32,896 bases of DNA from Bacteroidales bacterium (GTDB taxonomy: Bacteria > Bacteroidota > Bacteroidia > Bacteroidales > 4484-276). Of this stretch, positions 24,597 through 32,055 are shown in pieces (positions within the stretch are counted from its first letter, which is position 1; each line of letters starts with the position of its first letter). The translations under genes and the position numbers were made by a program. The stretch is from assembly GCA_021740425.1 (NCBI GenBank), contig JAIOZV010000018.1, positions 1 through 32,896 on the forward strand, written 5' to 3'. Below the pieces are notes generated by a model. The model was given only the letters and a program-made list of their open reading frames with translations. It was not told where the DNA came from and searched no databases.

Positions 24597-27011
24597 ATGT
24601 CGAACGAAAACGAAAAATTAGATCAGGAGCCTCTCGAGGAAAAACCTGCGGTAAACGAAGAAAAACAGGAAGAATCCACCGCCGTTGAAGCAGGCGCAGA
24701 TGCAACTGAACAACCTGCGGCTGACGTAGTGGCTGAAACTGAACCTGAGGCTGAACCCATTGCGGAAGTTGAACCTGAGGCCGAAACCACTCCCGAACCA
24801 ATGGCTGAAGAGGTAAAAGAACCTGAAGTAAAAGTTGAAGAAACACCAAAAGCAGAACCCAAAACAGCTATGCCACAAACGCTTGTTCCCGATGAATTCG
24901 ACTGGGACACTGTAGGGAAAAAAGAAGATTTTTACACTGCCACAGAACGCAACAGGCTGGAAGACCTTTACAACCAAACCTTTAATTCGGTTGCCGAACA
25001 CGAAGTTGTGATTGGCACTATTGCCGGATTGAACGACCGTGAAGCTGTTGTGAATATCAATTTTAAATCTGATGGTGTAATTCCAAAAGCTGAAATTAGG
25101 TACAATCCTAATTTTAAAATTGGGGATGAAATTGAAGTATATGTTGAAAGTCAGGAAGACAATACAGGACAATTAATCCTTTCACATAAAAAAGCAAGAA
25201 TACTCAAATCATGGGAACGTGTCAACCTGTCATTTGAAAATGATGAAATCATCAATGGTTATGTTAAAAGCCGTACTAAAGGCGGTTTAATTGTGGATGT
25301 ATTCGGGATTGAGGCCTTCCTCCCCGGATCGCAAATTGATGTAAAACCAATTCGCGACTATGACATTTATGTTGATAAAGTAATGGAATTTAAGGTTGTG
25401 AAAATCAACCATGAATACAAAAATGTTGTAGTTTCTCACAAAGCCCTAATAGAACGCGAGCTCGAACAACAAAAAGCTGAGATCATAGCAAAACTCGAAA
25501 AAGGACAGGTACTTGAGGGAACGGTTAAAAACATCACATCGTATGGTGTATTTGTTGACCTCGGCGGTGTTGATGGTCTGATCCACATCACCGACCTATC
25601 ATGGGGTCGCATCAACCACCCTGAAGAAATTGTTGAACTCGACCAGAAAATTAAAGTTGTCATCCTCGATTTTGATGAAAACAAAAAACGTATCGCACTT
25701 GGACTCAAGCAACTCACACCTCATCCATGGGATGCCCTCGACCAAAACCTGAAAGTAGGTGATAAAGTTAAAGGTAAAGTTGTTGTTATTGCTGATTACG
25801 GTGCATTTATCGAAATTGCAGCAGGCGTTGAAGGCCTCATTCATGTATCAGAAATGTCATGGTCGCAGCATTTGCGCACTGCCCAGGATTTCCTCAAAGT
25901 TGGTGATGAAATTGAAGCCGTTGTGCTCACCCTCGATCGTGAAGAACGCAAAATGTCGTTGGGCATGAAGCAACTGATTCCTGATCCATGGGAAAATATA
26001 AAAACCAAATATCCGGTAAGTTCCAAACATTCAGCTACCGTGCGTAATTTCACCAACTTCGGTATTTTTGTTGAACTTGAAGAAGGTGTTGACGGATTGA
26101 TACACATCTCAGACCTTTCATGGTCGAAAAAAATCAAGCACCCGGCCGAATTTACAAAAATCAATGACCCAATTGACGTAATCGTTTTGGATGTTGATGA
26201 GGAAAATCGCCGTTTGAGCCTTGGACACAAGCAACTCGAAGAAAATCCCTGGGATGTTTTCGAAACCGTATTCACCGTAGGTTCAATTCACAAAGGAACA
26301 ATTGCTACTACCAGCGATAAGGGCATGGTTGTTACACTTCCTTATGGTGTTGAAGGCTTTGCCCCAACCCGCCATCTCCAGAAGGAAAATGGTGCCATGG
26401 CCAAAATCGATGAAACCCTCGATTTCAAAGTCATCGAATTTTCGAAAGAAAACAAGAAGATCATCCTTTCTCATTCACGCGTTTTCCAGGATGTACAATA
26501 TGCCGAGAAAGCCAAGGAAGATAAAGAGCAAAAAGATCAGGCACTTTCAGCACAGCAAGCCGTTAAAAAAATCAAGGATAACCTTGAAAAAACAACACTT
26601 GGTGATATCGGAGGTTTGGCTCAATTGAAAACCGAAATGGAAGCCGAAGCCCGTGAAAAGCTTGAAACTTATGCAAAAAAGCAGGAAGAAAAAAAAGAAG
26701 TAAAGCAAAAAGCTGATGCCAGGAAAAAAGCAAATACCGAAGCTGAAGCTACTGAAGATGATGTGACAGAAGAAACAGAAACTGTGGAAGAAGAAGTTGA
26801 GGAAACTGCTGGTGAGGAAATTCTTTTTGAGGAAGAAGCTACCGCTGAAGAAGAAACTACCACTGAGGATGAAACTACTGCTGAAGATAAAATTGAAGCA
26901 ACAGAAGAAGATACAGTGGAAGAAGTTGTAGAGGAAATTGTGGAAGAAGTGGAGGAAAAACCCGCCGACTCCGAGGAAACTTCTGAAGAAGAACCTGCCA
27001 AAGATAAATAA
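24597..27011 (+). CDS. rpsA: 30S ribosomal protein S1 with long acidic N- and C-terminal extensions
   Basis: An 804-residue protein, much longer than a typical bacterial S1 (550-600). Residues 1-~95 are a low-complexity Glu/Ala/Pro segment and the last ~115 a Glu/Thr/Ala segment. Between lie six S1 (OB-fold) domains, recognised by strands such as EGTVKNITSYGVFVDLGGVDGLIHITDLSW, GKVVVIADYGAFIEI, ATVRNFTNFGIFVEL and GTIATTSDKGMVVTL. It binds mRNA on the 30S subunit, important in a lineage without Shine-Dalgarno pairing. The frame extends upstream to 24552, but ATG 24597 gives MSNENEKLDQ, a usual S1 start; ATG 24564 is a less likely alternative. A strong terminator follows the stop. Confidence 0.93.
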   Translation: MSNENEKLDQEPLEEKPAVNEEKQEESTAVEAGADATEQPAADVVAETEPEAEPIAEVEPEAETTPEPMAEEVKEPEVKVEETPKAEPKTAMPQTLVPDEFDWDTVGKKEDFYTATERNRLEDLYNQTFNSVAEHEVVIGTIAGLNDREAVVNINFKSDGVIPKAEIRYNPNFKIGDEIEVYVESQEDNTGQLILSHKKARILKSWERVNLSFENDEIINGYVKSRTKGGLIVDVFGIEAFLPGSQIDVKPIRDYDIYVDKVMEFKVVKINHEYKNVVVSHKALIERELEQQKAEIIAKLEKGQVLEGTVKNITSYGVFVDLGGVDGLIHITDLSWGRINHPEEIVELDQKIKVVILDFDENKKRIALGLKQLTPHPWDALDQNLKVGDKVKGKVVVIADYGAFIEIAAGVEGLIHVSEMSWSQHLRTAQDFLKVGDEIEAVVLTLDREERKMSLGMKQLIPDPWENIKTKYPVSSKHSATVRNFTNFGIFVELEEGVDGLIHISDLSWSKKIKHPAEFTKINDPIDVIVLDVDEENRRLSLGHKQLEENPWDVFETVFTVGSIHKGTIATTSDKGMVVTLPYGVEGFAPTRHLQKENGAMAKIDETLDFKVIEFSKENKKIILSHSRVFQDVQYAEKAKEDKEQKDQALSAQQAVKKIKDNLEKTTLGDIGGLAQLKTEMEAEAREKLETYAKKQEEKKEVKQKADARKKANTEAEATEDDVTEETETVEEEVEETAGEEILFEEEATAEEETTTEDETTAEDKIEATEEDTVEEVVEEIVEEVEEKPADSEETSEEEPAKDK

Positions 27012-27069
27012 TCTTGCACATAGAATAAGAAATGGATTAAGCGATAAACCCGTTTCTTTGAACAATCGT

Positions 27070-27107
27070 AAAAGGCTGTTTTGTTTCATCACAAAACAGC
27101 CTTTTTT
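27070..27107 (+). terminator. Strong rho-independent terminator after rpsA
   Basis: A perfect 15-bp stem AAAAGGCTGTTTTGT/ACAAAACAGCCTTTT (27070-27084 with 27091-27105) with loop TTCATC and trailing T's. Confidence 0.93.
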
Positions 27108-27132
27108 AGTTATCGCACTGTTCCACAAACAC

Positions 27133-27140
27133 TATCTTTG
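27133..27140 (+). promoter_or_regulatory. Candidate promoter of rnz
   Basis: TATCTTTG matches TAnnTTTG and ends 19 bases before the ATG at 27160. Its -33 region (TTA at 27110-27112, 20 bases upstream) is one base off TTG. It supports starting rnz at 27160, although the frame is open as far as 26938. Confidence 0.55.
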
Positions 27141-27159
27141 CAGCACTAAGCAGATCAAA

Positions 27160-28098
27160 ATGGCATTTTCAATTACAATTTTAGGCAGCAGTGCTGCAAT
27201 ACCTACTTCGAGCCGAAACCCATCGGCTATTGTGGTAAATATGGATTATTCTTATTTTTTGATGGATTGTGGGGAGGGGACACAAATTCAGCTTCGCAGA
27301 TCGAAACTTAAGATGCAAAAAATTCATCATATTTTTATCAGCCATTTGCATGGTGACCACTATTTTGGACTTGTGGGGCTTATTTCAACCCTCAACCTTT
27401 TGGGCAGAAAAGATGAGTTGAATGTTTACGGACCACATGACCTGGAGAAAATTATTCAAATTCAACTGGAGGCTTCACAATCAAACCTTGGCTACCCCAT
27501 TGTTTTTCATATAACAAACCCCAACGAAGCAGAGATCATTTATGAAACTGACGAACATTACGTTAAATCATTCCCACTTGATCACAGCATCGAAACAACC
27601 GGCTTTTTATTCTCCGAAAAGCAAAAACCCAGAAGAATAAAAAAAGCATTTTTGTATTATGACTTTGATGTACCTGTTGAGGACATTTTAAAAATTAAGG
27701 CAGGAGCAGATTTTGTAACGGATGCAGGGAAGCTATATAAAAATATTGATATTACGGAAAACCCGCCACAAGCCTTATCATTTGCATATTGCTCCGATAC
27801 GAAATTTTACGAGCCCGTTGTGGAATACATAAAAAACGCAAATGTGCTTTACCACGAGGCCACATTCATGGAGGATATGAGAAATGTTGCAGATGAAAAG
27901 TTCCACTCAACTGCCCTGGGGGCAGCTTTAATTGCTAAAAAAGCACAGGTAGGCAGACTGATTTTGGGACACTTTTCGGCACGCTACAAAAATTTAGACA
28001 ATCTCCTGGAAGAGGCAAAAAGCACCTTTCCTGATACTGAACTTGCTGCTGACGGGGTAACCATAAAGCTTGATGCAAACGAAAAAACCCGGCTATAA
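27160..28098 (+). CDS. rnz: Ribonuclease Z (tRNA 3' endonuclease)
   Basis: A 312-residue short-form RNase Z of the metallo-beta-lactamase fold, which trims the 3' trailer of tRNA precursors. MAFSITILGSSAAIP opens the protein; the zinc motif SHLHGDHYFGL (HxHxDH), FAYCSDTKF, YHEATF, and the final LGHFSARY are all typical. The PxKxRN motif region is less clear. Many databases report the frame as starting earlier, but rpsA and its terminator lie there. The last bases (28085-28098) also form one arm of the rplS terminator on the other strand. Confidence 0.95.
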   Translation: MAFSITILGSSAAIPTSSRNPSAIVVNMDYSYFLMDCGEGTQIQLRRSKLKMQKIHHIFISHLHGDHYFGLVGLISTLNLLGRKDELNVYGPHDLEKIIQIQLEASQSNLGYPIVFHITNPNEAEIIYETDEHYVKSFPLDHSIETTGFLFSEKQKPRRIKKAFLYYDFDVPVEDILKIKAGADFVTDAGKLYKNIDITENPPQALSFAYCSDTKFYEPVVEYIKNANVLYHEATFMEDMRNVADEKFHSTALGAALIAKKAQVGRLILGHFSARYKNLDNLLEEAKSTFPDTELAADGVTIKLDANEKTRL

Positions 28099-28108
28099 TA
28101 CCGGGTTT
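28082..28108 (-). terminator. Terminator of rplS, overlapping the 3' end of rnz
   Basis: Read on the minus strand, AAACCCGG/CCGGGTTT (28101-28108 with 28085-28092) pairs, and the T-run TTTTTT is supplied by 28082-28087. It lies 28 bases beyond the rplS stop and overlaps the last codons of rnz. Confidence 0.8.
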
Positions 28109-28135
28109 GAACACAAACATTATGAAAAACAAAAA

Positions 28136-28489
28136 TTATACTCTCTTTTCCTTGATACGGGCTTTCTTACCGCGCAATCCTCTCAGGTAGAATATCCTTG
28201 CCCTGCGCACAACCCCGCGTTTGTTAACCACTATATTATCGATAAATGGAGATGAAACAGGGAAAATTCTTTCAACGCCAATGTTGTTCGAAATCTTCCT
28301 AACCGTGAACGTTGCAGAAGGGCCATGTCCTTTGCGCTGAAGCACAACACCTGTGTACTTTTGTAACCGTTCCTTTGTACCTTCCTTAATCTTGTAAGTA
28401 ATGGTAATGGTGTCACCGGCTTTAAAATCCGGCATTTCTGCTATCTCTACCTGGCTTTCTACCAAAGATATTAAATCTTTCTTGCTCAT
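28136..28489 (-). CDS. rplS: 50S ribosomal protein L19
   Basis: A 117-residue protein. MSKKDLISLVESQ is the usual start; DFKAGDTITITYKIKEGTKERLQKYTGVVLQRKG is the conserved core and NIGVERIFPVSSPFIDNIVV with RRARIFYLRGLRGKKARIKEK the C-terminal half. The frame is open to an ATG at 28534, but the promoter at 28522-28550 lies between that ATG and the true start. It is monocistronic, bounded by its own promoter and terminator. It is located at the 30S-50S interface. Confidence 0.97.
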   Translation of the reverse strand: MSKKDLISLVESQVEIAEMPDFKAGDTITITYKIKEGTKERLQKYTGVVLQRKGHGPSATFTVRKISNNIGVERIFPVSSPFIDNIVVNKRGVVRRARIFYLRGLRGKKARIKEKRV

Positions 28490-28521
28490 TGTTTTAGCTT
28501 TTAAATTCTCAAAAAGGAGTG

Positions 28522-28550
28522 CAAAAGTACACAAATATTTTATTTATCAA
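28522..28550 (-). promoter_or_regulatory. Promoter of rplS
   Basis: The minus strand shows TTG at 28548-28550 and TACTTTTG at 28522-28529, separated by 18 bases. It gives a leader of about 26 bases before the ATG (28489). Confidence 0.65.
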
Positions 28551-28698
28551 ATGATAGCTTACTATTTTTTATTAAAATTGTTAACATTCCTCACTTTATT
28601 GGGCTGTAATATCCCTAAGCCTAATTATTTTACTTCACACATGCTTTTGATTATAATTTCCGCAGGTACAAATCATGATTTTAAAGTAGGTCACTTTT

Positions 28699-29439
28699 TC
28701 AGGAATTCCAGATTTCCCACGAACGCTCAGCCTGCAATTCAAGCATCATTTCCCCATTTTGTGTGGAAGCACCATTTATCATCCCCATTTCCAAAAACTT
28801 TGTTGTGGCAGGATTATAAATCAGGTCGAATAAATGATGTGAAGTGGTTAAAAATTCGTAGGGAATTTCCGGATATCGGTTCACCTCAGGAAACATCCCG
28901 AGAGGAGTTGTATTTATTATGAGCTTGTGTTTTAGAATTAAAGCTTTGCTAAGCTCAGCATAAGAAATTTCGTTCGTTTTTTCAGGCACCCTGGAAACTG
29001 AAATATAGGGAAGTTGTTGTTGTTTTAAAACGTAGGTCACAGCCAGGGCAGAGCCACCGGTACCCAACACAAGTGCTCCGGGTTTATTTCGCAACCCATT
29101 GCATGCATGAGCAAACCCAAAGGCATCTGTATTATAACCCTTGAGTTTCAATTTCCGGTTAATTCTACTTATCCTGATGGTGTTTACGGCTCCGATCTTT
29201 TCGGCGATTGGATCGATTTCATCCAAAAAACCAATGATTTCCTTTTTGTATGGGATGGTTACGTTGAGCCCTTCAATTTCGGGATGCTCATTTAAGAGTG
29301 AAAAAATCATAGCGACATTCGGCAGGGGGAATAAGCGGTAGATATGACCTGTTAAATTTTCACGAGTGAATTTCTCATTGAAAAAGCCAGGAGAAAAAGA
29401 ATGTCCAAGAGGATTCCCGATGAGTCCGAACACCCTCAT
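28699..29439 (-). CDS. aroE: Shikimate dehydrogenase
   Basis: A 246-residue enzyme reducing 3-dehydroshikimate to shikimate with NADPH, in aromatic amino acid synthesis. MRVFGLIGNPLGHSFSP carries the substrate-binding SxS motif, NVTIPYKKEI the catalytic Lys, and VLGTGGSALAV the NADPH loop. NTDAFGF and NTTPLGMFP are other hallmarks. Somewhat shorter than the 270-residue norm, as is common in Bacteroidota. It overlaps the preceding DUF368 gene by four bases (ATGA, 29436-29439), so both are probably translated together. Confidence 0.95.
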   Translation of the reverse strand: MRVFGLIGNPLGHSFSPGFFNEKFTRENLTGHIYRLFPLPNVAMIFSLLNEHPEIEGLNVTIPYKKEIIGFLDEIDPIAEKIGAVNTIRISRINRKLKLKGYNTDAFGFAHACNGLRNKPGALVLGTGGSALAVTYVLKQQQLPYISVSRVPEKTNEISYAELSKALILKHKLIINTTPLGMFPEVNRYPEIPYEFLTTSHHLFDLIYNPATTKFLEMGMINGASTQNGEMMLELQAERSWEIWNS

Positions 29440-30350
29440 TTGCTTTCCTTAACTACTGCAAGCCGTTCGATTACAAAAATTATGATAAAACCGATTATAG
29501 CAAGGCCGATGGCCGAATAAAGATGTGCATCTCCCTCGTAGTTAAAAGGCATTACATTTTCCTGAATAAGTGGTTTAATTTCGCCATGCCGGTCAGTAAA
29601 TGTTTCGATGGTTTTTTTCCATGGCCATACTTTGTTTAAAGATCCAACCATAAATCCGGCCAATAAAGCAATGGTTTGGTTGTGGAATTTTTTGAGAAGC
29701 CAGGACAAAACATTTGAAAAACTGATTATGCCAAGGCCAGCGCCAGCGAGAAAAACAGCCATTACTGCAATTTTAAGCTCTGAGATGGCTGTAATTATAA
29801 ATTCATATTTTCCGAGGAGCAACAAGATAAAACTCCCCGAAATTCCGGGTAAAATCATGGCGCAAATGGCTATTGCTCCTGAAATAAAAATGAACCAATA
29901 GGCTTCGGTGGTTTCAGCGGGAGTAATTTCGGTAATAATATAGGCCACCACAATGCCTGCAGCCAAAGAAATTACAGTTGAAATATTCCAGATTTTTATC
30001 TGCTTTGCCACATAAATTGCAGATGCCACTATTAATCCAAAAAAAAACGACCAGATAAGTTCAGGATATTTTTCAAGAATATATTGAAGGAGTTTTGCCA
30101 GGGAAAAAACACTGATGCCTATTCCGGATACCAGGGCAAGCAAAAAGTATAAATTAACAGCTTTTGTGAAAGCCATAATTTTACCCGTAAATAGTAATTT
30201 AAGACTTTTGTAATTGATTGATTGAATTGAATTGATCAACTCTTCATAAATTCCGGTAATAAAAGCAATTGTTCCGCCGCTGACACCCGGAACAACATCT
30301 GCAGCTCCCATGGCCATTCCCTTTATGGTGAGTATCAAATATTTCTTCAT
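29436..30350 (-). CDS. DUF368 membrane protein, undecaprenyl-phosphate translocase family (PopT-like)
   Basis: A 304-residue polytopic membrane protein with about eight or nine hydrophobic segments. The two DUF368 hallmarks, similar to each other in pseudo-symmetric fashion, are visible: MGAADVVPGVSGGT near the N-terminus (about 14-27) and MILPGISGSFILLLLG in the middle (about 164-179). Proteins of this family were recently shown to flip undecaprenyl phosphate (the lipid carrier for cell-wall precursors) back across the membrane. The gene overlaps aroE and lies 95 bases after the TPR gene. The family is certain; transport substrate is by family inference. Confidence 0.9.
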   Translation of the reverse strand: MKKYLILTIKGMAMGAADVVPGVSGGTIAFITGIYEELINSIQSINYKSLKLLFTGKIMAFTKAVNLYFLLALVSGIGISVFSLAKLLQYILEKYPELIWSFFFGLIVASAIYVAKQIKIWNISTVISLAAGIVVAYIITEITPAETTEAYWFIFISGAIAICAMILPGISGSFILLLLGKYEFIITAISELKIAVMAVFLAGAGLGIISFSNVLSWLLKKFHNQTIALLAGFMVGSLNKVWPWKKTIETFTDRHGEIKPLIQENVMPFNYEGDAHLYSAIGLAIIGFIIIFVIERLAVVKESK

Positions 30351-30445
30351 GTTGTATATTTTATTTCTGCTAAAACTTTGTTGAGGCCTGATTTGTAATT
30401 ATTACGGGGTTCTAATCAGGCAGGATAACAAGTGAATTTATCCGA

Positions 30446-31852
30446 TTAAGATTCCTTTTTATAGGTATCGATTAAATTGATGAATTGAATATTCGCTTCA
30501 AGCTCCGGAAAAAATTCAAACAACAAATTATACTCTGATGGATTGATCTGCAGTGCAATTTCCAAATTGGCACATGCTTCTTTGATGCGCCCCTTTTTGG
30601 CAAGATAACCAGCAAAGCGATAAAACAATTCATGGTTCTGCGGTTGCAACTCGATACCTTTCATAATAATATCGATGGCCTTGGAGTAATCCTCTTTTTC
30701 AACAAAAACAGAGGAATAATCGAGCCATACATCAGGATGGTGCGGGTCAGCAAGCGCAGCATTTTCATAAGCTTTTAGAGCTTCTTTAAACATATTATAG
30801 CGAAAAAGTGCATCCGCATAAAAGAGCCAGTTATCAACAATGGTGTTATCAAGGTCAAGTGCCTTTTTCATGTGCTTCAGCGCGGCTTTTTCATTTCCTG
30901 CAACATCATTAATAATCCCTAATCCCATCCATGCTTCAGCCATATCCGGGTTGAGTTTAAGCGCAGCTTTATAATTACTGTGAGCCTTTTCGAAATCTTC
31001 TATTTTCTCGTAACATTCTCCTATATAATACAGTGTAAGGGGATCAGGATCTTCCAAATCAATGGTTTCGTTGTAGCAAACTATTGCCTCTTCGTACTTT
31101 CCAAGATTAGCGAGTGAATTGGCTTTATTGAAATATGCAGATGAAAACTCCGGAGTGATTGCTATGGCAAAATCGTAGGCATCGATGGCCTTTTCGTAGA
31201 GCTGCAGGTTGGACCAGGCAATGCCCAAATTAAACCAGCCGGTATCGGAATATGGATTTTTATCAAGAAAATCATTAAAAAAAGCCACACTATCCTCCTC
31301 ACGACCTGCCATTTCGAAACAAAAAGCAAGTTCGTAAATTACAGCCTGGTTTTCGGGATTAAAGTCAATGGCTTTTACAAGATTTTCGATGGCTTTGTCG
31401 AAATTTTTCAATTCTTCATATTCAAAAGCAATGCGGGTATAAATATCATCCTTTTCATCCGAATATTCTGCAGCAATTTCATAAGCCCGAATGGCATCGC
31501 CAAATTTTTTCAACTTACTGTAAACTGCTCCTTTTGTAACGTAAACATCCGGATTTTTTGGTTCAAGCAATTCAAGCCGGTTGAGCAAATCGAGGGATTT
31601 AACATTATTGTTAACACCGGCAAAATATTGGGCTTTGCGTAGTAAGAAGGTACTCGAAGAAGGGTGCTGACGCATGGCATAATCAATGGCTGCACGGGCT
31701 TTTTTAGGAATATTGCGGTCGAGATAAAAATCAATTATTTCCTCAAATTCCTCTACATCAAAAAAATACATTTTATTTTGTCTGATCATTTCATCAAACT
31801 TTCCCACGAGTTCATTGGCTTCCTGGCTGAAAGGATCAAAATCTTCTATCAT
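30446..31852 (-). CDS. Tetratricopeptide repeat protein
   Basis: A 468-residue cytoplasmic protein (no signal peptide) made of about eleven consecutive TPR units from about residue 40 to 450, shown by repeated patterns such as GWFNLGIAWSNLQLYEKAIDAYDFAI and AWMGLGIINDVAGNEKAALKHMKKAL. The N-terminal ~40 residues are acidic. TPR stacks form protein-binding scaffolds; no specific partner is evident. The frame is open to 31876, but the promoter's -7 element overlaps that point, so the start is 31852 (MIEDFDPF). It precedes DUF368 and aroE on the same strand and may share their transcript. Confidence 0.88.
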   Translation of the reverse strand: MIEDFDPFSQEANELVGKFDEMIRQNKMYFFDVEEFEEIIDFYLDRNIPKKARAAIDYAMRQHPSSSTFLLRKAQYFAGVNNNVKSLDLLNRLELLEPKNPDVYVTKGAVYSKLKKFGDAIRAYEIAAEYSDEKDDIYTRIAFEYEELKNFDKAIENLVKAIDFNPENQAVIYELAFCFEMAGREEDSVAFFNDFLDKNPYSDTGWFNLGIAWSNLQLYEKAIDAYDFAIAITPEFSSAYFNKANSLANLGKYEEAIVCYNETIDLEDPDPLTLYYIGECYEKIEDFEKAHSNYKAALKLNPDMAEAWMGLGIINDVAGNEKAALKHMKKALDLDNTIVDNWLFYADALFRYNMFKEALKAYENAALADPHHPDVWLDYSSVFVEKEDYSKAIDIIMKGIELQPQNHELFYRFAGYLAKKGRIKEACANLEIALQINPSEYNLLFEFFPELEANIQFINLIDTYKKES

Positions 31853-31873
31853 ATTCAGATTATTAAAACCAGG

Positions 31874-31903
31874 CAAAATTAATCATATTTTTTTTCAGCG
31901 CAA
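31874..31903 (-). promoter_or_regulatory. Promoter of the TPR-DUF368-aroE cluster
   Basis: The minus strand shows TTG (31901-31903) and TAATTTTG (31874-31881) separated by 19 bases, close to ideal for Bacteroidota. The ATG at 31852 is 22 bases downstream of the -7 element. Confidence 0.7.
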
Positions 31904-32031
31904 TTTCTATTCAAATTAATAACCACAATTTAATAATTTGATAATGTTTAACTTAGGTAGTTATCAACAACTTAGAGGCATGTTTTACAATGTGCGAAAT
32001 TCAAATTTCCATCTCCAAATAAAAAAGAATA

Positions 32032-32039
32032 TACTTTTG
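32032..32039 (+). promoter_or_regulatory. Candidate promoter of the phosphoglucosamine mutase gene
   Basis: TACTTTTG matches TAnnTTTG, 17 bases before the ATG at 32056. A TTC at 32007-32009 lies 22 bases upstream, a weak -33. Confidence 0.5.
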
Positions 32040-32055
32040 CCCCAAATTTAAAAAT

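Noticed and set aside
24511..27128. Several long minus-strand reading frames opposite rpsA (Ser- or Phe-rich)
   Set aside because: They mirror the Glu/Ala-rich codons of rpsA and have no recognised domain or promoter.
26938..27159. N-terminal extension of RNase Z
   Set aside because: It overlaps the 3' end of rpsA and its terminator, and the promoter and family alignment favour ATG 27160.
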